Source of the DNA: Thalassolituus sp. UBA1087
GTDB taxonomy: Bacteria; Pseudomonadota; Gammaproteobacteria; Pseudomonadales; Oceanobacteraceae
Length of the DNA: 45,906 nucleotides
Assembly (NCBI GenBank): GCA_002314145.1
Contig: DCCG01000043.1
Span: forward strand, 1 to 45,906
Reading direction: 5' to 3'
Part shown: positions 7,385 through 15,869 of the stretch, piece by piece
How the letters are laid out: every line of letters begins with the position of its first letter
Numbering within the stretch: position 1 is the stretch's first letter
Notes under the pieces: model-generated
Databases searched by the model: none
Seen by the model: only the letters and a program-made list of their open reading frames with translations
Told to the model about the DNA's origin: nothing
Program-made: the position numbers and the translations under genes

Positions 7385-7918
7385 ATGTCTCGCGTAGCAA
7401 AGGCTCCTGTACAGATCCCTGCCGGTGTTGAAGTAAAACTGGCAGGTGACAAGATCTCTGTAAAAGGTAAGCAAGGCCAGCTCGAGCTGGACGTACATTC
7501 TGCTGTTGAAGTTAAGCAGGAAGAGAATGTGCTGACGTTCGCTCCGAAAACTGGCGACAAAAAAGACAATGCTCTGGCCGGTACTTTCCGTGCCCTGGTA
7601 AACAACATGGTTACCGGTGTCAGTGTTGGCTTTGAAAAGAAACTGGTTCTGCAAGGTGTTGGTTATCGTGCCAAAGCCTCCGGCAAAACCCTGAATCTGT
7701 CTCTGGGCTTCTCTCATCCGGTTGATTATGAACTGCCGGAAGGTGTCACTGCCGAAACCCCAAGCCAGACCGAAGTCGTTATCAAAGGTATCGACAAGCA
7801 GGTCGTTGGTCAGGTAGCAGCTGAAATCCGTGGCTATCGTCCACCAGAACCTTATAAAGGTAAGGGTGTTCGTTATGCTGATGAAAACGTGCGTCGTAAA
7901 GAAGCCAAGAAAAAGTAA
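7385..7918 (+). CDS. rplF: 50S ribosomal protein L6
   Basis: This 177-residue protein matches the E. coli length and has two tandem L6 folds. The C-terminal signature IRGYRPPEPYKGKGVRYADENVRRKE is at about residues 148-173. L6 lies near the sarcin-ricin loop where translation factors dock. The spacing to rpsH is 12 bases and to rplR is 10. Confidence 0.97.
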   Translation: MSRVAKAPVQIPAGVEVKLAGDKISVKGKQGQLELDVHSAVEVKQEENVLTFAPKTGDKKDNALAGTFRALVNNMVTGVSVGFEKKLVLQGVGYRAKASGKTLNLSLGFSHPVDYELPEGVTAETPSQTEVVIKGIDKQVVGQVAAEIRGYRPPEPYKGKGVRYADENVRRKEAKKK

Positions 7919-7928
7919 GGTCTAGGCC

Positions 7929-8279
7929 ATGAATGAGAAGAAAAAAGCTCGTCTGCGCCGTGCCACTAAAACACGGGTAAATATCCGTGAGAAAAGCGCG
8001 GTACGTCTGTGCGTTCATCGTACGCCCAGACATATTTATGCTCAGATCATCTCTGCCAATGGCGCTAACGTCTTGGCGACTGCTTCTACAGTAGAAGCGG
8101 ATCTGCGCGCTGAAGGTACCGGAAACGTAAACGCAGCGACCAAAGTTGGTCAGCTGATCGCTGAGCGCGCTAAAGCCGCTGGCATCACAAAAGTTGCGTT
8201 CGACCGTTCCGGTTTTAAATACCATGGTCGTGTTAAAGCCCTGGCTGACGCGGCTCGTGAAAACGGCCTGGAATTCTAA
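7929..8279 (+). CDS. rplR: 50S ribosomal protein L18
   Basis: This 116-residue protein has a basic N-terminus (MNEKKKARLRRATKTR) and the 5S-binding core RLCVHRTPRHIYAQII, and ends KVAFDRSGFKYHGRVKALADAARENGLEF. L18 binds 5S rRNA with L5 and brings it to the large subunit. The length is as in E. coli (117). Confidence 0.97.
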   Translation: MNEKKKARLRRATKTRVNIREKSAVRLCVHRTPRHIYAQIISANGANVLATASTVEADLRAEGTGNVNAATKVGQLIAERAKAAGITKVAFDRSGFKYHGRVKALADAARENGLEF

Positions 8280-8290
8280 GGGTAAAGATC

Positions 8291-8800
8291 ATGGCAAATA
8301 ATGAACGTGTAGAACGTAACGAAAGTGAACTCCAGGAAAAACTGGTTCAGGTTAACCGTGTAGCCAAAGTGGTAAAAGGTGGTCGTATTTTCGCCTTTAC
8401 CGCTCTGACCGTGGTTGGCGATGGTAATGGTCGTGTTGGTTTCGGTCGCGGTAAATCCCGTGAAGTTCCGACTGCTATTCAAAAAGCAATGGAACAGGCC
8501 AAGCGCAACATGGTTGATGTACAGCTGGACGGCAGCACGCTGCAGTACCCTGTACGTGGCCGTCATTCCGGTTCACAGATTTATATGCAGCCTGCCTCAG
8601 AAGGTACCGGTATTATCGCCGGTGGTGCAATGCGCGCCGTTCTGGAAATGGTTGGTGTTAAAAACGTACTGGCCAAATGCTATGGCTCAACTAACCCGGT
8701 CAACGTCGTGCGCGCAACTTTTGATGCGCTGGCACAGATGAAATCACCGGAAGAAGTTGCGGCTAAGCGTGGCAAGTCAGTTGACGATATTCTGGGGTAA
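8291..8800 (+). CDS. rpsE: 30S ribosomal protein S5
   Basis: This 169-residue protein carries the S5 N-terminal domain (VNRVAKVVKGGRIFAFTALTVVGDGNGRVG, about residues 18-47) and the C-terminal RASFDAL-like block. S5 lies at the mRNA entry site and affects decoding accuracy. The length is close to E. coli S5 (167). Confidence 0.97.
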   Translation: MANNERVERNESELQEKLVQVNRVAKVVKGGRIFAFTALTVVGDGNGRVGFGRGKSREVPTAIQKAMEQAKRNMVDVQLDGSTLQYPVRGRHSGSQIYMQPASEGTGIIAGGAMRAVLEMVGVKNVLAKCYGSTNPVNVVRATFDALAQMKSPEEVAAKRGKSVDDILG

Positions 8801-8806
8801 TTTGTT

Positions 8807-8992
8807 ATGGCTAAGAAAACCGTAAAAGTCACCCAGACCCGCAGCACTATCGGCAAGCTGCCGAAACACCGTGAGACTATTAAAGGTCTGGGCCTGCGTC
8901 GCATTGGTCACACTGTTGAGCTGGAAGATACACCTTCCGTTCGCGGCATGATCAACCAAGTTCAATACATGGTTAAGGTAGAAGGGGAGTAA
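8807..8992 (+). CDS. rpmD: 50S ribosomal protein L30
   Basis: This 61-residue protein contains VTQTRSTIGKLPKHRETIKGLGLRRIGHTVE, the typical L30 core, and ends GMINQVQYMVKVEGE. It is a small protein of the large subunit between L5 and the L15 region. It is packed tightly, 6 bases after rpsE and 1 base before rplO. Confidence 0.96.
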   Translation: MAKKTVKVTQTRSTIGKLPKHRETIKGLGLRRIGHTVELEDTPSVRGMINQVQYMVKVEGE

Positions 8993-8993
8993 T

Positions 8994-9428
8994 ATGCGTC
9001 TCAACGAATTGAGCCCGGCTCCTGGTTCCAAGCCTGTCCGCAAACGTGTTGGCCGTGGTATCGGCTCTGGTCTGGGTAAGACTGGTGGTCGTGGTCACAA
9101 AGGTCAGAAATCCCGTTCTGGCGGTACAGTAGCTCCAGGCTTCGAAGGCGGTCAGATGCCTATTCACCGTCGTCTGCCAAAGTTTGGTTTTGCTTCCCGT
9201 AAAGCCCAGTACGTTGCGGAAATCCGCCTCAACGAACTGACTCTGGTTGATGGTGATGTGGTTGATCTGGCAGCACTGAAAGCAGCAGACGTAATCGGCG
9301 AGAAGATCAAACAGGCTCGCGTTATTCTGTCTGGTGAAGTTACTAAGGCTGTGACCGTGAAAGGTCTGAAAGTCACCAAAGGCGCTAAAGCTGCTATTGA
9401 AGCAGCGGGCGGAAAGGTCGAAGACTAA
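8994..9428 (+). CDS. rplO: 50S ribosomal protein L15
   Basis: This 144-residue protein begins MRLNELSPAPGSKPVRKRVGRGIGSGLGKTGGRGHKGQKSR-like, the extended basic glycine-rich N-terminus that threads into 23S rRNA. Its length equals E. coli L15. Its TAA stop shares one base with the secY ATG (TAATG), so secY translation is probably coupled. Confidence 0.97.
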   Translation: MRLNELSPAPGSKPVRKRVGRGIGSGLGKTGGRGHKGQKSRSGGTVAPGFEGGQMPIHRRLPKFGFASRKAQYVAEIRLNELTLVDGDVVDLAALKAADVIGEKIKQARVILSGEVTKAVTVKGLKVTKGAKAAIEAAGGKVED

Positions 9429-10747
9429 TGGCTAGGCAAGGACTCCCACAGGGAATGCAGAGCGGGCTTGGCGAGCTTTGGGCCCGCATCCGCTTTGTAT
9501 TTCTTGCAATTGTGGTATATCGGATTGGCACACACATCCCTGTGCCTGGTATTAATCCGGAGCAGTTAGCGAGATTATTTGAACAGAACCAGGGCACCAT
9601 TCTGGAGATGTTCAACATGTTCTCCGGTGGTGCACTGGAGCGTATGAGTATTCTCGCACTGGGCATCATGCCTTACATCTCTGCGTCCATTATCATGCAA
9701 TTGCTGACGGCGGTGAGTCCCCAGCTTGAACAGCTGAAGAAAGAAGGTGAAGCCGGTCGCCGCAAGATTACTCAGTACACCCGTTACGGGACTGTGTTGC
9801 TTGCCACGATCCAGGGCTTCGGCGTCTCGGCCGGTCTTGCCGGCCAGGGCGTTACTTTCTCCACTGGCATTGATTTCTACATCACAGCAGTACCGTCGTT
9901 CGTCGCCGGTGCGGTATTTATGATGTGGTTGGGAGAGCAGGTTACCGAACGTGGTATCGGTAACGGCATTTCCATTCTGATCTTCGCCGGGATTGTTGCT
10001 GGTCTGCCGAGTGCAATTGGTCAGGCTTTTGAGTCTGCGCGTCAGGGTGACCTGAATATTCTGGTGCTGCTGGCAATTGCAGTTGTCGCGGTTCTTGTAA
10101 TTGGTTTTGTCGTATTCGTGGAGCGTGGCCAACGCCGCATTACCATTAACTACGCCAAGCGCCAGCAGGGCCGTCAGATGTTTGCTGCTCAGACCAGCCA
10201 CCTGCCACTTAAACTGAATATGGCCGGCGTTATTCCCGCTATTTTCGCTTCTTCTCTGCTGTTGTTCCCGGCGTCACTGGGGCAGTGGTTCGGGCAGGGC
10301 GAAGGTATGGAATGGCTGCAGGATGTAAGTATGGCTCTGGCACCCAGCCAGCCGCTGTACATCATCATGTTTGCCGCCGGTATTATCTTCTTCTGCTACT
10401 TCTACACGGCGTTGATGTTCAACCCGAAAGATGTTGCCGAAAACCTGAAGAAGTCTGGCGCCTTTATTCCGGGTATCCGCCCAGGGATTCAGACCGCCAA
10501 GTACATCGACGGAGTATTGGGTCGCCTGACACTGTTCGGTTCCCTGTATATTGCTGCCGTTTGTCTGATGCCCCAGTTCCTGGTGGTCGCAGCCGATGTA
10601 CCTTTCTACTTCGGTGGCACGTCTCTGCTGATCGTAGTGGTGGTCGTAATGGACTTTATGGCGCAGGTGCAGTCACACCTGATGTCGCACCAGTACGAAT
10701 CGCTGATGAAGAAGGCAAACCTGAAGAATTTTGGCTCAACCCGTTGA
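9428..10747 (+). CDS. secY: Preprotein translocase channel subunit SecY
   Basis: This 439-residue polytopic protein forms the inner-membrane channel for Sec secretion with SecE and SecG. It shows the N-terminal RIRFVFLAIVVYRIGTHIPVPGI segment, the plug region, and about ten hydrophobic helices. It also has the cytoplasmic loop ERGQRRITINYAKRQQGRQ, used for SecA and ribosome contact, and the C-terminal MSHQYESLMKKANLK tail. Its position between rplO and rpmJ is the standard one. Confidence 0.97.
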   Translation: MARQGLPQGMQSGLGELWARIRFVFLAIVVYRIGTHIPVPGINPEQLARLFEQNQGTILEMFNMFSGGALERMSILALGIMPYISASIIMQLLTAVSPQLEQLKKEGEAGRRKITQYTRYGTVLLATIQGFGVSAGLAGQGVTFSTGIDFYITAVPSFVAGAVFMMWLGEQVTERGIGNGISILIFAGIVAGLPSAIGQAFESARQGDLNILVLLAIAVVAVLVIGFVVFVERGQRRITINYAKRQQGRQMFAAQTSHLPLKLNMAGVIPAIFASSLLLFPASLGQWFGQGEGMEWLQDVSMALAPSQPLYIIMFAAGIIFFCYFYTALMFNPKDVAENLKKSGAFIPGIRPGIQTAKYIDGVLGRLTLFGSLYIAAVCLMPQFLVVAADVPFYFGGTSLLIVVVVVMDFMAQVQSHLMSHQYESLMKKANLKNFGSTR

Positions 10748-10767
10748 GCTGAATTTAGGAGACTGTC

Positions 10768-10881
10768 ATGAAAGTACGTGCGTCTGTTAAAAAAATCTGC
10801 CGTGAATGCAAAATCATTCGCCGTAACGGCAGTGTGCGTGTGATCTGTTCCGATCCCAAGCATAAGCAACGTCAGGGTTAA
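10768..10881 (+). CDS. rpmJ: 50S ribosomal protein L36 (zinc-binding form)
   Basis: This short 37-residue reading frame starts MKVRASVKKICRECKIIRR and ends with a CSDPKHKQRQG-like tail. Cysteines 11, 14 and 27 and histidine 32 form the zinc ribbon of the C-plus type. L36 is a small protein of the large subunit. AGGAG lies 5-10 bases upstream. The zinc form means this ribosome uses zinc for L36, which is of interest given the Zur-like site near 41311. Confidence 0.95.
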   Translation: MKVRASVKKICRECKIIRRNGSVRVICSDPKHKQRQG

Positions 10882-10913
10882 TCCCCTGGCCTGGCCGGGT
10901 GAGTAATCTACAA

Positions 10914-10949
10914 AGGTGGCTTGATTTATTGTCAGGCCACCTGTAGTAT
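10914..10949 (+). promoter_or_regulatory. Alpha operon promoter with an overlapping inverted repeat
   Basis: TTGATT (10921-10926) and TAGTAT (10944-10949) are 17 bases apart, and a GCGCGCCC discriminator follows. AGGTGGC (10914-10920) and GCCACCT (10936-10942) form a perfect 7-base inverted repeat that brackets the -35 and spacer. That is where an operator or a read-through RNA hairpin could act. The start would be near 10956, giving a leader of about 33 nt to rpsM. Confidence 0.75.
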
Positions 10950-10988
10950 TGCGCGCCCTTTCATTAAGTAAGTGTAACGGAGTTAGAC

Positions 10989-11345
10989 ATGGCCCGTATT
11001 GCCGGTGTCAATATTCCTGACAACAAGCATGCAGTAATTTCTCTTACCTATGTTTTCGGCATCGGTAAGACGACTGCCCAGCAGATCTGTGCCTCTACCG
11101 GCATTGCTGAGACCACCAAAATCGGTGAGCTGAGCGAAGACCAGCTGGATGTTGTTCGTAACGAAGTAGCAAAATTTACGGTTGAAGGTGATCTGCGTCG
11201 TGAAGTGCAGATGAACATCAAGCGTCTGATGGATATGGCTAGTTTCCGTGGCATCCGCCACCGTCGCAGCCTGCCACTTCGTGGTCAGCGTACTAAAACA
11301 AATGCCCGTACCCGTAAGGGTCCGCGCAAGCCGATCCGCAAGTAA
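10989..11345 (+). CDS. rpsM: 30S ribosomal protein S13
   Basis: This 118-residue protein begins MARIAGVNIPDNKHAVISLTYV and ends GQRTKTNARTRKGPRKPIRK, the basic tail that contacts P-site tRNA. The length equals E. coli S13. It is the first gene of the alpha operon, behind the promoter at 10921-10949. The short leader leaves no room for the S4-binding pseudoknot known upstream of rpsM in E. coli. Confidence 0.97.
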   Translation: MARIAGVNIPDNKHAVISLTYVFGIGKTTAQQICASTGIAETTKIGELSEDQLDVVRNEVAKFTVEGDLRREVQMNIKRLMDMASFRGIRHRRSLPLRGQRTKTNARTRKGPRKPIRK

Positions 11346-11425
11346 TTCATTACTTCGGGTCCGGCCTTTTAGTGTAGCTGCATTCGACTTGTTGCAGTGT
11401 TGATATTAAAAGCAGGATTTATCAA

Positions 11426-11815
11426 ATGGCTAAGCCACAAAGATCAACCAAGAAAAAAGTTAAAAAGACGGTAGTGGACGGCGTTGCCCATATCCACGCC
11501 TCTTTTAACAATACCATTGTGACCATTACCGATCGCCAGGGTAACGCTCTGTCATGGGCGACTGCCGGTGGTTCTGGTTTCCGTGGTTCCCGTAAAAGTA
11601 CTCCTTTCGCCGCTCAGGTTGCTGCCGAGCGTGCTGGTGAGGCAGCTAAAGAATACGGTCTGAAAAACCTGGACGTTGAAGTTAAAGGTCCTGGTCCTGG
11701 CCGTGAATCTGCCGTTCGCGCTCTGAACGCATGTGGATACAAAATCAGCAACATCACTGATGTAACGCCGATTCCACATAACGGCTGTCGTCCACCTAAG
11801 AAGCGTCGCGTATAA
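11426..11815 (+). CDS. rpsK: 30S ribosomal protein S11
   Basis: This 129-residue protein contains VDGVAHIHASFNNTIVTITDRQGN and GPGPGRESAVRALNACGYKI. It ends in the conserved DVTPIPHNGCRPPKKRRV tail that reaches the mRNA exit site. S11 is part of the platform. An 80-base gap from rpsM holds no obvious promoter. Confidence 0.97.
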   Translation: MAKPQRSTKKKVKKTVVDGVAHIHASFNNTIVTITDRQGNALSWATAGGSGFRGSRKSTPFAAQVAAERAGEAAKEYGLKNLDVEVKGPGPGRESAVRALNACGYKISNITDVTPIPHNGCRPPKKRRV

Positions 11816-11827
11816 GGAGGCACTGAA

Positions 11828-12448
11828 ATGGCACGTTATATTGGTCCAAAGTGTAAGCTGGCTCGTCGCGAAGGAACTGACCTGTTCCTGAAAAGCGGTG
11901 TGCGTGCTTTAGACACTAAATGTAAATTAGAAACCAAGCCGGGTGTACATGGTGCTGGTCGCGGACGTCTGTCTGACTACGGTCTGCAGCTGCGTGAAAA
12001 GCAAAAAGTACGTCGTCTGTACGGTATTCTGGAAAAGCAATTCCGCAGCTACTACAAAGAAGCTGCACGCCGTAAAGGCGCAACAGGCGAAAACCTGCTG
12101 CAACTGCTGGAATCCCGTCTGGATAATGTCGTGTACCGTATGGGCTTTGGTTCAACCCGCGCTGAAGCCCGTCAACTGGTCAGCCATAAGGCGATCGAAG
12201 TTAACGGTCAGACTGTAAATATTCCTTCTTACCAGATTAAGAGTGGCGATGTGGTGACTGTTCGCGAAAAAGCGAAAAACCAGGATCGTATCAAAACTGC
12301 TCTGGAACTGGCTGGTCAGCGTGCTGACTGTGGCTGGATCGATGTTAATTCCGGCAAGTTGGAAGGGACTTTCAAAGCAGTTCCTGAGCGCGCTGATCTC
12401 CCTGCGGAGATCAACGAAAACCTGATCGTGGAACTTTACTCTAAATAA
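11828..12448 (+). CDS. rpsD: 30S ribosomal protein S4
   Basis: This 206-residue protein has the same length as E. coli S4. The S4 RNA-binding domain is seen as ESRLDNVVYRMGFGSTRAEARQLVSHKAIEVNG (about residues 97-130). S4 starts assembly of the 30S body and helps form the mRNA entry pore. AAGGAGG sits just before the start. In E. coli it represses the alpha operon. Confidence 0.97.
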   Translation: MARYIGPKCKLARREGTDLFLKSGVRALDTKCKLETKPGVHGAGRGRLSDYGLQLREKQKVRRLYGILEKQFRSYYKEAARRKGATGENLLQLLESRLDNVVYRMGFGSTRAEARQLVSHKAIEVNGQTVNIPSYQIKSGDVVTVREKAKNQDRIKTALELAGQRADCGWIDVNSGKLEGTFKAVPERADLPAEINENLIVELYSK

Positions 12449-12470
12449 TAGAGGAACTTAAGGGGCAGCT

Positions 12471-13472
12471 ATGCAGCGTGCAGTTAATGAATTTTTGACT
12501 CCTCGCAACATTCAGGTTGATGAGGTAAACAACACCCACGCCAAGGTGACTCTGGAGCCTCTGGAGCGCGGTTTTGGCCACACTCTGGGAAGCGCACTGC
12601 GTCGTATCCTGCTGTCCTCTATGCCAGGAGCAGCAGTCGTAGAATGCGAAATCGACGGTGTTCTGCATGAGTACAGTGCGATCGAAGGAGTGCAGGAAGA
12701 CGTTATTGAAATCCTGCTGAACCTGAAAGGGGTTGCGGTCAAATTACATGAACGTGACGAAGCGATCCTGAGCCTGGCCAAAACCGGCCCGGCGATAGTG
12801 ACAGCTGCCGATATTCAACTGGATCATGGTGTTGAGATTGCCAATCCGGATCACGTCATTGCCAGCCTTGGCGAAGGCGCTGAACTGAAAATGAGCCTGA
12901 AAGTTGCTTCCGGCCGTGGTTACGAGACTGTTGAGTCCCGTAATCAGAACGACGAAGAAACCAAGGCGATTGGCAAACTCCAGCTGGATGCCACTTACAG
13001 CCCGGTTAAGCGTGTGTCTTACAGCGTAGATTCTGCGCGTGTAGAACAGCGTACTGACCTGGATAAGCTGGTTATCGATCTGGAAACCAACGGTACTATT
13101 GATCCGGAAGAAGCGATTCGCCGTTCCGCGACCATCCTCCAGCAGCAGCTGGCCATCTTTGTGAACCTGGAGAACGACGAAGTCGTTGAACAGGTACGCG
13201 AAGAAGAAGAGATTGATCCGATTCTCCTGCGTCCGGTGGACGATCTGGAGCTGACCGTTCGCTCTGCCAACTGCCTGAAGGCCGAAAACATCTACTACAT
13301 TGGTGATCTGATTCAGCGTACAGAAGTTGAGCTGCTGAAGACACCGAACTTAGGTAAGAAGTCTCTGACTGAAATCAAAGACGTTCTCGCCTCACGCGGA
13401 CTGTCGTTGGGTATGCACCTGGAGAACTGGCCACCAGCCAGCCTCCGTAACGACGATAAAGTATTAGCCTGA
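12471..13472 (+). CDS. rpoA: RNA polymerase alpha subunit
   Basis: This 333-residue protein has the dimerising N-terminal domain (LEPLERGFGHTLGSALRRILLSS at about residues 28-50), an acidic linker, and the C-terminal domain (RSANCLKAENIYYIGDLIQR ... NLGKKSLTEIKDVLASRGLSLGM, about residues 263-318) that binds UP-element DNA and activators. Its normal length and intact 265-type arginine region suggest full function. It sits between rpsD and rplQ as in most gammaproteobacteria. Confidence 0.98.
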   Translation: MQRAVNEFLTPRNIQVDEVNNTHAKVTLEPLERGFGHTLGSALRRILLSSMPGAAVVECEIDGVLHEYSAIEGVQEDVIEILLNLKGVAVKLHERDEAILSLAKTGPAIVTAADIQLDHGVEIANPDHVIASLGEGAELKMSLKVASGRGYETVESRNQNDEETKAIGKLQLDATYSPVKRVSYSVDSARVEQRTDLDKLVIDLETNGTIDPEEAIRRSATILQQQLAIFVNLENDEVVEQVREEEEIDPILLRPVDDLELTVRSANCLKAENIYYIGDLIQRTEVELLKTPNLGKKSLTEIKDVLASRGLSLGMHLENWPPASLRNDDKVLA

Positions 13473-13504
13473 GCGGAACGTTCAGTTAGTTAAGGAATAA
13501 AACC

Positions 13505-13906
13505 ATGCGTCATCGTAAAAGTGGTCGTCACTTCAATCGTACCAGCGCACACCGTCAGGCCATGTTTAAAAACATGGCGGTGAGCCTGTTCGAGCATGAA
13601 ATCATCAAGACTACTCTGCCAAAAGCGAAAGAGCTGCGTCGCGTAGCTGAGCCGCTGATTACTCTGGCAAAAGAGGATTCAGTTGCTAATCGCCGTCTGG
13701 CCTTTGCCCGTACCCGGAGCAAAGAAGCAGTAGGTAAGTTGTTCACTGACCTGGGCCCGCGTTATCAAACCCGTCCCGGTGGCTACATTCGTATTCTGAA
13801 ATGTGGTTTCCGTGCCGGTGATAATGCACCAATGGCTTATGTCGAGCTGGTTGACCGTCCTGTTGTTGAAGCAGAAGACGTTGTTGAAGTAGCTGACGAC
13901 GAGTAA
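13505..13906 (+). CDS. rplQ: 50S ribosomal protein L17
   Basis: This 133-residue protein begins MRHRKSGRHFNRTSAHRQAMFKNM. L17 lies near the tunnel exit. The C-terminus has an acidic extension (VVEAEDVVEVADDE), a common variable feature of the family. It is the last gene of the cluster and is followed by a strong terminator. Confidence 0.97.
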   Translation: MRHRKSGRHFNRTSAHRQAMFKNMAVSLFEHEIIKTTLPKAKELRRVAEPLITLAKEDSVANRRLAFARTRSKEAVGKLFTDLGPRYQTRPGGYIRILKCGFRAGDNAPMAYVELVDRPVVEAEDVVEVADDE

Positions 13907-13922
13907 GCTCCGGCTTATGAAG

Positions 13923-13957
13923 AAACCCGCCGCCTGCAAAGGCTGCGGGTTTTTTTG
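13923..13957 (+). terminator. Terminator of the ribosomal cluster
   Basis: AACCCGC-type arms (13924-13930 with 13945-13951) enclose an inner GCC/GGC stem and a TGCAAA loop, and run into seven T. It is a strong intrinsic terminator 17 bases after rplQ. Confidence 0.92.
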
Positions 13958-13995
13958 TGTCTGACGTTTAAACGCCGTAGAGTGGAAATCGAAGG

Positions 13996-14019
13996 CTGTT
14001 GGTATAACTGTTGGTATAA
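13996..14019 (+). repeat. Perfect 12-base tandem duplication
   Basis: CTGTTGGTATAA occurs twice back to back (13996-14007 and 14008-14019), in the non-coding gap between the two convergent operons. It could be a slippage duplication or a protein site; nothing nearby tells which. Confidence 0.7.
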
Positions 14020-14046
14020 AGGGCGCGGAAATAAACAAGGCTGTAC

Positions 14047-14081
14047 ACGCAGATATCAGCATATACTCCTGATATCTGCGT
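14047..14081. other. 13-base perfect inverted repeat between convergent operons
   Basis: ACGCAGATATCAG (14047-14059) and CTGATATCTGCGT (14069-14081) are perfect arms around a 9-base loop. It lies 14 bases past the dctM-like stop. Neither strand has a T-run after it, so it may protect the 3' end of the TRAP operon mRNA or act as a weak terminator. Confidence 0.6.
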
Positions 14082-14094
14082 CAGCTGCAGTTGC

Positions 14095-15381
14095 TCAGCC
14101 TTCCCCGATCAGTCCCAGACTGAGCCAGGGCACATAGGTAATAATGAGCACACACAGCAACAGAATAAAGAAGAAAGGAATGGTCGCACGGTAGAGTGTC
14201 ATCACGGGTTTATTGAAGCGGAAGCTGGCAATAAACAGATTCATCCCCACTGGCGGGGTGAAGTAACCCAGCTGCATATTGGCGAGGAAAAGAATCCCAA
14301 GATGGATGGGGTGGATACCGTAATTCACCGCAATCGGCAGAATGATGGGGATCATAATCACCAGAGCGGAGAAAATGTCCAGCATCATGCCGAGAATGAG
14401 CAGGAACACGGTTAACAGCAACAGGAAGGTGAAAGGATCACTGATGTGCTGCTGGATATAACCGAAGATACGTTCCGGGACACCAGCGTCGACCATATAG
14501 TTGGTGGAGGCAATAGAAACCGCCAGAATCAACAGAATAGCGCCGACCAGCTTCATGGAATCCCGCATGACCACCGGCAGCTCCGTCAGACTGATTTCGC
14601 GGCGGATAATCACAGAGACAATCAGCACATAGAAAGCCGTTAAAGCCGCTGCCTCGGAGACGGCGAAGAAACCGCCGTAAATGCCGCCGAGGATGACGAA
14701 GGGCAACGGAATTTCCCAGGCACAATCTTTAATGGCTGCCAGTGCTTCGCGTTGATCGAACGGATGGGTTTCACGCTCCATACCGCGGGTCTGCCAGGCG
14801 CTGTAAAGGGAGAGCGCCAGCAACATTAAGCCGCCCGGCAATAAGCCGGCGATAAACAGATCGTCAATGCTGACCGGCGTATCCAGTGCCATTTGCTGTG
14901 CTACGACACCGTACAGAATCAGCGGCAGAGAGGGGGCAAACAGTAAACCCAGGCTACCGGAAGTGGTCACCAGGCCAAGGTTGAACTGCTCTTTATAGCC
15001 GGCTTTGGCCAGCGCTGGCACCAGCAGGGCACCGAGGGCGACGATGGTTACACCGGAAGCGCCGGTGAAGGCCGTAAAGAGCGCACAGGCCGCCAGTGAG
15101 ACAATGGCCAGGCCACCGGGCATCCAGCCAAGAAATGCATCTGTGATACGCACCAGGCGCTGTGGTGCTTTACTTTCTCCCAGCAGATAGCCGGCAAAGG
15201 TAAACAGCGGTATGGCAATCAGCACTGGCATTTCCGCCACCTGATAGATACTCACTGCCATGGCCTGCAGATCGACCTCCGTCTGGTAATAGCCCCATAA
15301 GGCCGAGGCGGCAATGACGGTAAACAGCGGTGCCCCGGCCAGCGCCAGCAATAACAGAATCAGGGGAATCAGAATACTCAT
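14095..15381 (-). CDS. dctM: TRAP transporter large membrane subunit (DctM family)
   Basis: This 428-residue, very hydrophobic protein has about twelve predicted helices and the family segment FTAFTGASGVTIVALGALLVPALAKAGY (about residues 95-125). DctM subunits carry the solute through the inner membrane using a sodium gradient, fed by a periplasmic binding protein. Its ATG overlaps the end of the small subunit gene by 4 bases. With the dctQ-, dctP- and tatT-like genes it forms one minus-strand operon. The substrate cannot be read from this subunit. Confidence 0.93.
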   Translation of the reverse strand: MSILIPLILLLLALAGAPLFTVIAASALWGYYQTEVDLQAMAVSIYQVAEMPVLIAIPLFTFAGYLLGESKAPQRLVRITDAFLGWMPGGLAIVSLAACALFTAFTGASGVTIVALGALLVPALAKAGYKEQFNLGLVTTSGSLGLLFAPSLPLILYGVVAQQMALDTPVSIDDLFIAGLLPGGLMLLALSLYSAWQTRGMERETHPFDQREALAAIKDCAWEIPLPFVILGGIYGGFFAVSEAAALTAFYVLIVSVIIRREISLTELPVVMRDSMKLVGAILLILAVSIASTNYMVDAGVPERIFGYIQQHISDPFTFLLLLTVFLLILGMMLDIFSALVIMIPIILPIAVNYGIHPIHLGILFLANMQLGYFTPPVGMNLFIASFRFNKPVMTLYRATIPFFFILLLCVLIITYVPWLSLGLIGEG

Positions 15382-15869
15382 GCGCTCTGACCCTCCGTTT
15401 TAACGGCGCCGGTCAGATCAGCTCCTGCCTGCAGAATAAAGCGCACGGCCATCAGGCCAAAACTCAGAGGAATAATGATCTGCAGTGGCCATGCCGGGAC
15501 CTGACCATAGGCTTTGTCACCGTACTCGTACGCCATCTGGACGAATTCAACACTGTGCCAGGCGATAACACCACAGATAAACGCGGCAAAGCTCTGAGTC
15601 AGTACGCTCAGCCAGCGTTTTACCGGCACAGGGGCCATGCGGTTAATCAGATCGATGGTGATGTGTTCGCGTGAACGGGTAGCGATCAGGGCACCGAACA
15701 GTCCGACCCACAGCACCATGACGCGCAGGAAAGGGGATATCCAGAGTACGCCGCCGCCAAACAGCAGACGGGCGAGAATATCAAAGCCTGCCAGGGTGAT
15801 CATGGTCAGAAGCAAAAGCACCAGGACTGTATCTTCAGCCCTGTGCAGGGCGGTCAGCAGTTTCTTCAT
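15378..15869 (-). CDS. dctQ: TRAP transporter small membrane subunit (DctQ family)
   Basis: This 163-residue protein has four predicted helices and the DctQ-type stretch RLLFGGGVLWISPFLRVMVLWVGLFGALIATRSREHITIDL at about residues 34-75. The R-x-x-x-H-I-x-I-D-L element is typical of the family. The small subunit scaffolds the large one for docking of the binding protein. Its start shares one base with the stop of the upstream binding-protein gene (TAATG). Confidence 0.92.
   Translation of the reverse strand: MKKLLTALHRAEDTVLVLLLLTMITLAGFDILARLLFGGGVLWISPFLRVMVLWVGLFGALIATRSREHITIDLINRMAPVPVKRWLSVLTQSFAAFICGVIAWHSVEFVQMAYEYGDKAYGQVPAWPLQIIIPLSFGLMAVRFILQAGADLTGAVKTEGQSA

Noticed and set aside
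7067..7717. Long minus-strand reading frame across rpsH and rplF
   Set aside because: It is antisense to two clear ribosomal genes and its translation shows no family or ribosome site; it reflects codon bias of the real strand.
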